36,800 nucleotides of DNA, from positions 1-36,800 of the forward strand of contig SUTL01000011.1 of the NCBI GenBank assembly GCA_015062925.1, read 5' to 3'. Position 1 is the stretch's first letter. Every line of letters starts with the position of its first letter. The notes beneath the pieces are model-generated. The model was given only the letters and a program-made list of their open reading frames with translations. It was not told the DNA's origin and did no database searches. This DNA comes from Methanobrevibacter thaueri (GTDB taxonomy: Archaea > Methanobacteriota > Methanobacteria > Methanobacteriales > Methanobacteriaceae). The position numbers and the translations under genes were made by a program. Shown piece after piece: positions 35,903 through 36,800 of the stretch.

Positions 35903-35978
35903 TTTTTTTTATTTTTTTTAAAAACCGTCACACATTTGTTAAAAAAGAAAATATTGATTGGAAAAATGGATTTTCCAA
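35903..35978 (+). terminator. Poly-T terminator and hairpin
   Basis: T8-A-T7 follows the stop at once (35903-35919), the usual archaeal termination signal. A perfect hairpin TTGGAAAA/TTTTCCAA (35958-35978) stands further on and may act on the opposite-strand remnant. Confidence 0.6.
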
Positions 35979-35990
35979 TAATGTAACTAC

Positions 35991-36349
35991 CTATTAATGC
36001 ATCCTTCAAGATAATCCTCGATTTGCCCATCAGACATGTGAGGCCAGTTCTGTCTTATTCCCTTATACAGTGTATCAAGTATGCCATGCTCGGGTCGTTG
36101 GAAGTGCGCAGGTTCCTGTTTGTGACGGTTTTCATTTCAAAGCCGTCCATCTCGCCTAAATCAATGATGTCCTCATACCAGCCGTAGCCTTCCTGAGGTT
36201 TGCGCCCGTCGTTTTCCCTGCGGCATACATGGTCAAACTGCTCCTTTGTAATTCGAATTGCACATCACCCCGGATTCGAAAACATGGTTTTCACCATTTT
36301 GTAAAATCCCCTCCAATTTTTCCAGACAGGGTTTTACATATTCAAACAT
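35991..36349 (-). pseudogene. Decayed gene with two frameshifts, unknown family
   Basis: Three successive minus-strand frames read as one protein. The first opens at the ATG at 36349 (MFEYVKPCLEKLEGILQNGE, up to a TGA). The second follows after a shift (ITKEQFDHVCRRENDGRKPQ, then YGWYEDIIDLGEMDGFEMKT). A third shift leads to LDTLYKGIRQNWPHMSDGQI, ending at TAG 35991. No single frame is open, so the ORF track misses it. The inferred intact product is ~118 residues and acidic. I do not recognise it. Two frameshifts make sequencing error unlikely. The track ORF 35791-36030 is a shadow. Confidence 0.65.
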
Positions 36350-36394
36350 CAAAACTTATTATCAAATTCCAACATATACCTAATTAACCAAAAT

Positions 36395-36400
36395 GGGAGG
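36395..36400 (+). promoter_or_regulatory. Ribosome site of the acetolactate decarboxylase
   Basis: GGGAGG, 8 nt before the ATG at 36409; it supports that start and hence the signal peptide. Confidence 0.7.
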
Positions 36401-36408
36401 AATATTTG

Positions 36409-36800
36409 ATGAATAGGAAAATAGCATTTGCATTAATTATAGTGGGCCTGCTTGCTGTTTCAGCAGTCAGCGCCCAGAATTCATTATTCCTGAACGGAAA
36501 TAATGATGATTCAATGTATCAGGTCTCTTTGATGCAGGCTTTCATGCATGGAGAATTTGACGGAGTAATTACAGTAGAAGATTTGAAAACACATGGTGAC
36601 ACTGGTCTTGGAACATTCGAAGGAGTAAACGGTGAGATGATAATTCTTGACGGAGTAGTTTATCAGGCAGCCGCCGACGGAAGCATTAATGTCATGCAGG
36701 ATAACGAAACCGTACCGTTCGCCACAATCACCAACTTTGATGAAGACGGAAAAATAGACGATATAAGCGCCAAGGACTTTGACGATTTAACAGGTCAGTT
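36409..36800 (+). CDS. budA: Acetolactate decarboxylase with signal peptide (partial)
   Basis: The first ~130 residues; the end is outside the window, and the gene is not in the ORF track. The N-terminus is a signal peptide (MNRKIAFALIIVGLLAVSAV ending SAQ). The mature part has the family wording: MYQVSLMQAFMHGEFDG, VEDLKTHGDTGLGTFEGVNG, EMIILDGVVYQAAADGS and TVPFATITNFDED. Family knowledge: a Zn enzyme converting 2-acetolactate to acetoin and CO2, taking acetolactate away from branched-chain amino-acid synthesis. The His ligands lie further downstream and cannot be checked. Secreted forms are known in bacilli. Secretion in a methanogen is odd, because acetolactate is made inside the cell; uptake or cross-feeding from outside would be needed. 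Confidence 0.85.
   Translation, partial: MNRKIAFALIIVGLLAVSAVSAQNSLFLNGNNDDSMYQVSLMQAFMHGEFDGVITVEDLKTHGDTGLGTFEGVNGEMIILDGVVYQAAADGSINVMQDNETVPFATITNFDEDGKIDDISAKDFDDLTGQ

Noticed and set aside
1-36800. tRNA, rRNA or insertion sequences
   Set aside because: No cloverleaf-like CCA-ending sequence, rRNA stretch, transposase or integrase motif was recognised anywhere in the window.

Overview
The window looks like a chromosomal segment of a host-associated methanogenic archaeon of the Methanobacteriales, most like Methanobrevibacter. The evidence is high A+T, archaeal TATA boxes 24-30 nt upstream of apparently leaderless starts, GGAGG/GGTGAT ribosome sites, an Ig-like secreted protein, and a DUF6020-type membrane protein next to GT2 and GtrA genes. 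This assignment is inference; no 16S rRNA or other marker gene is present.

Layout. (1) 1-3381, minus: the start of an AAA ATPase, overlapped by a UvrD helicase-RecB nuclease with Fe-S cysteines. (2) 3519-23399, minus: a dense ~20 kb defence island read as one block. In transcription order it holds an SNF2 helicase with a degenerate PLD-like N-terminus, a DUF4391 protein, three tandem Type III mod methyltransferase genes, one res gene, a catalytically dead Res look-alike fused to an HTH and two zinc ribbons, a frameshifted DUF1802 gene, a PD-(D/E)XK/DUF5655 nuclease, a McrB-like AAA protein and a LlaJI-family nuclease. (3) 23393-23784: a divergent promoter with a perfect 16-bp palindrome and two tiny ribbon-helix-helix genes, missing from the ORF track. 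(4) 23785-30266: accessory genes (SAP/TPR, HEPN-like, endo/exonuclease/phosphatase, a second PD-(D/E)XK/DUF5655 protein, a zinc ribbon-HAD fusion) mixed with broken copies. (5) 30306-36800: a less A+T-rich segment with a secreted Ig-like protein, a voltage-gated potassium channel, a GT2-GtrA-DUF6020 surface-glycan block, a decayed gene, and a secreted acetolactate decarboxylase cut by the window end.

Main result. Each of the three mod genes is interrupted at the same protein position, after the DPPY motif and before the conserved GRYHSNWLNMM segment, by a dinucleotide tract: (AC)8, (AG)8 and (AC)7 on the coding strand. Reading both frames by hand shows that all three are out of register here, and that each would be restored by a change of one repeat unit. 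The conserved ends are near-identical while the central target-recognition regions are unrelated. This is the layout expected of a combinatorial phase-variable methylation system (phasevarion) in an archaeon: one shared Res, three switchable specificities, up to eight Mod states. The neighbouring dead Res-like protein could be a regulator or decoy of the same complex (inference). If Res acted with any Mod switched on, the host would be protected by the same subunit that gives specificity. In the all-OFF state read here, restriction should be silent.
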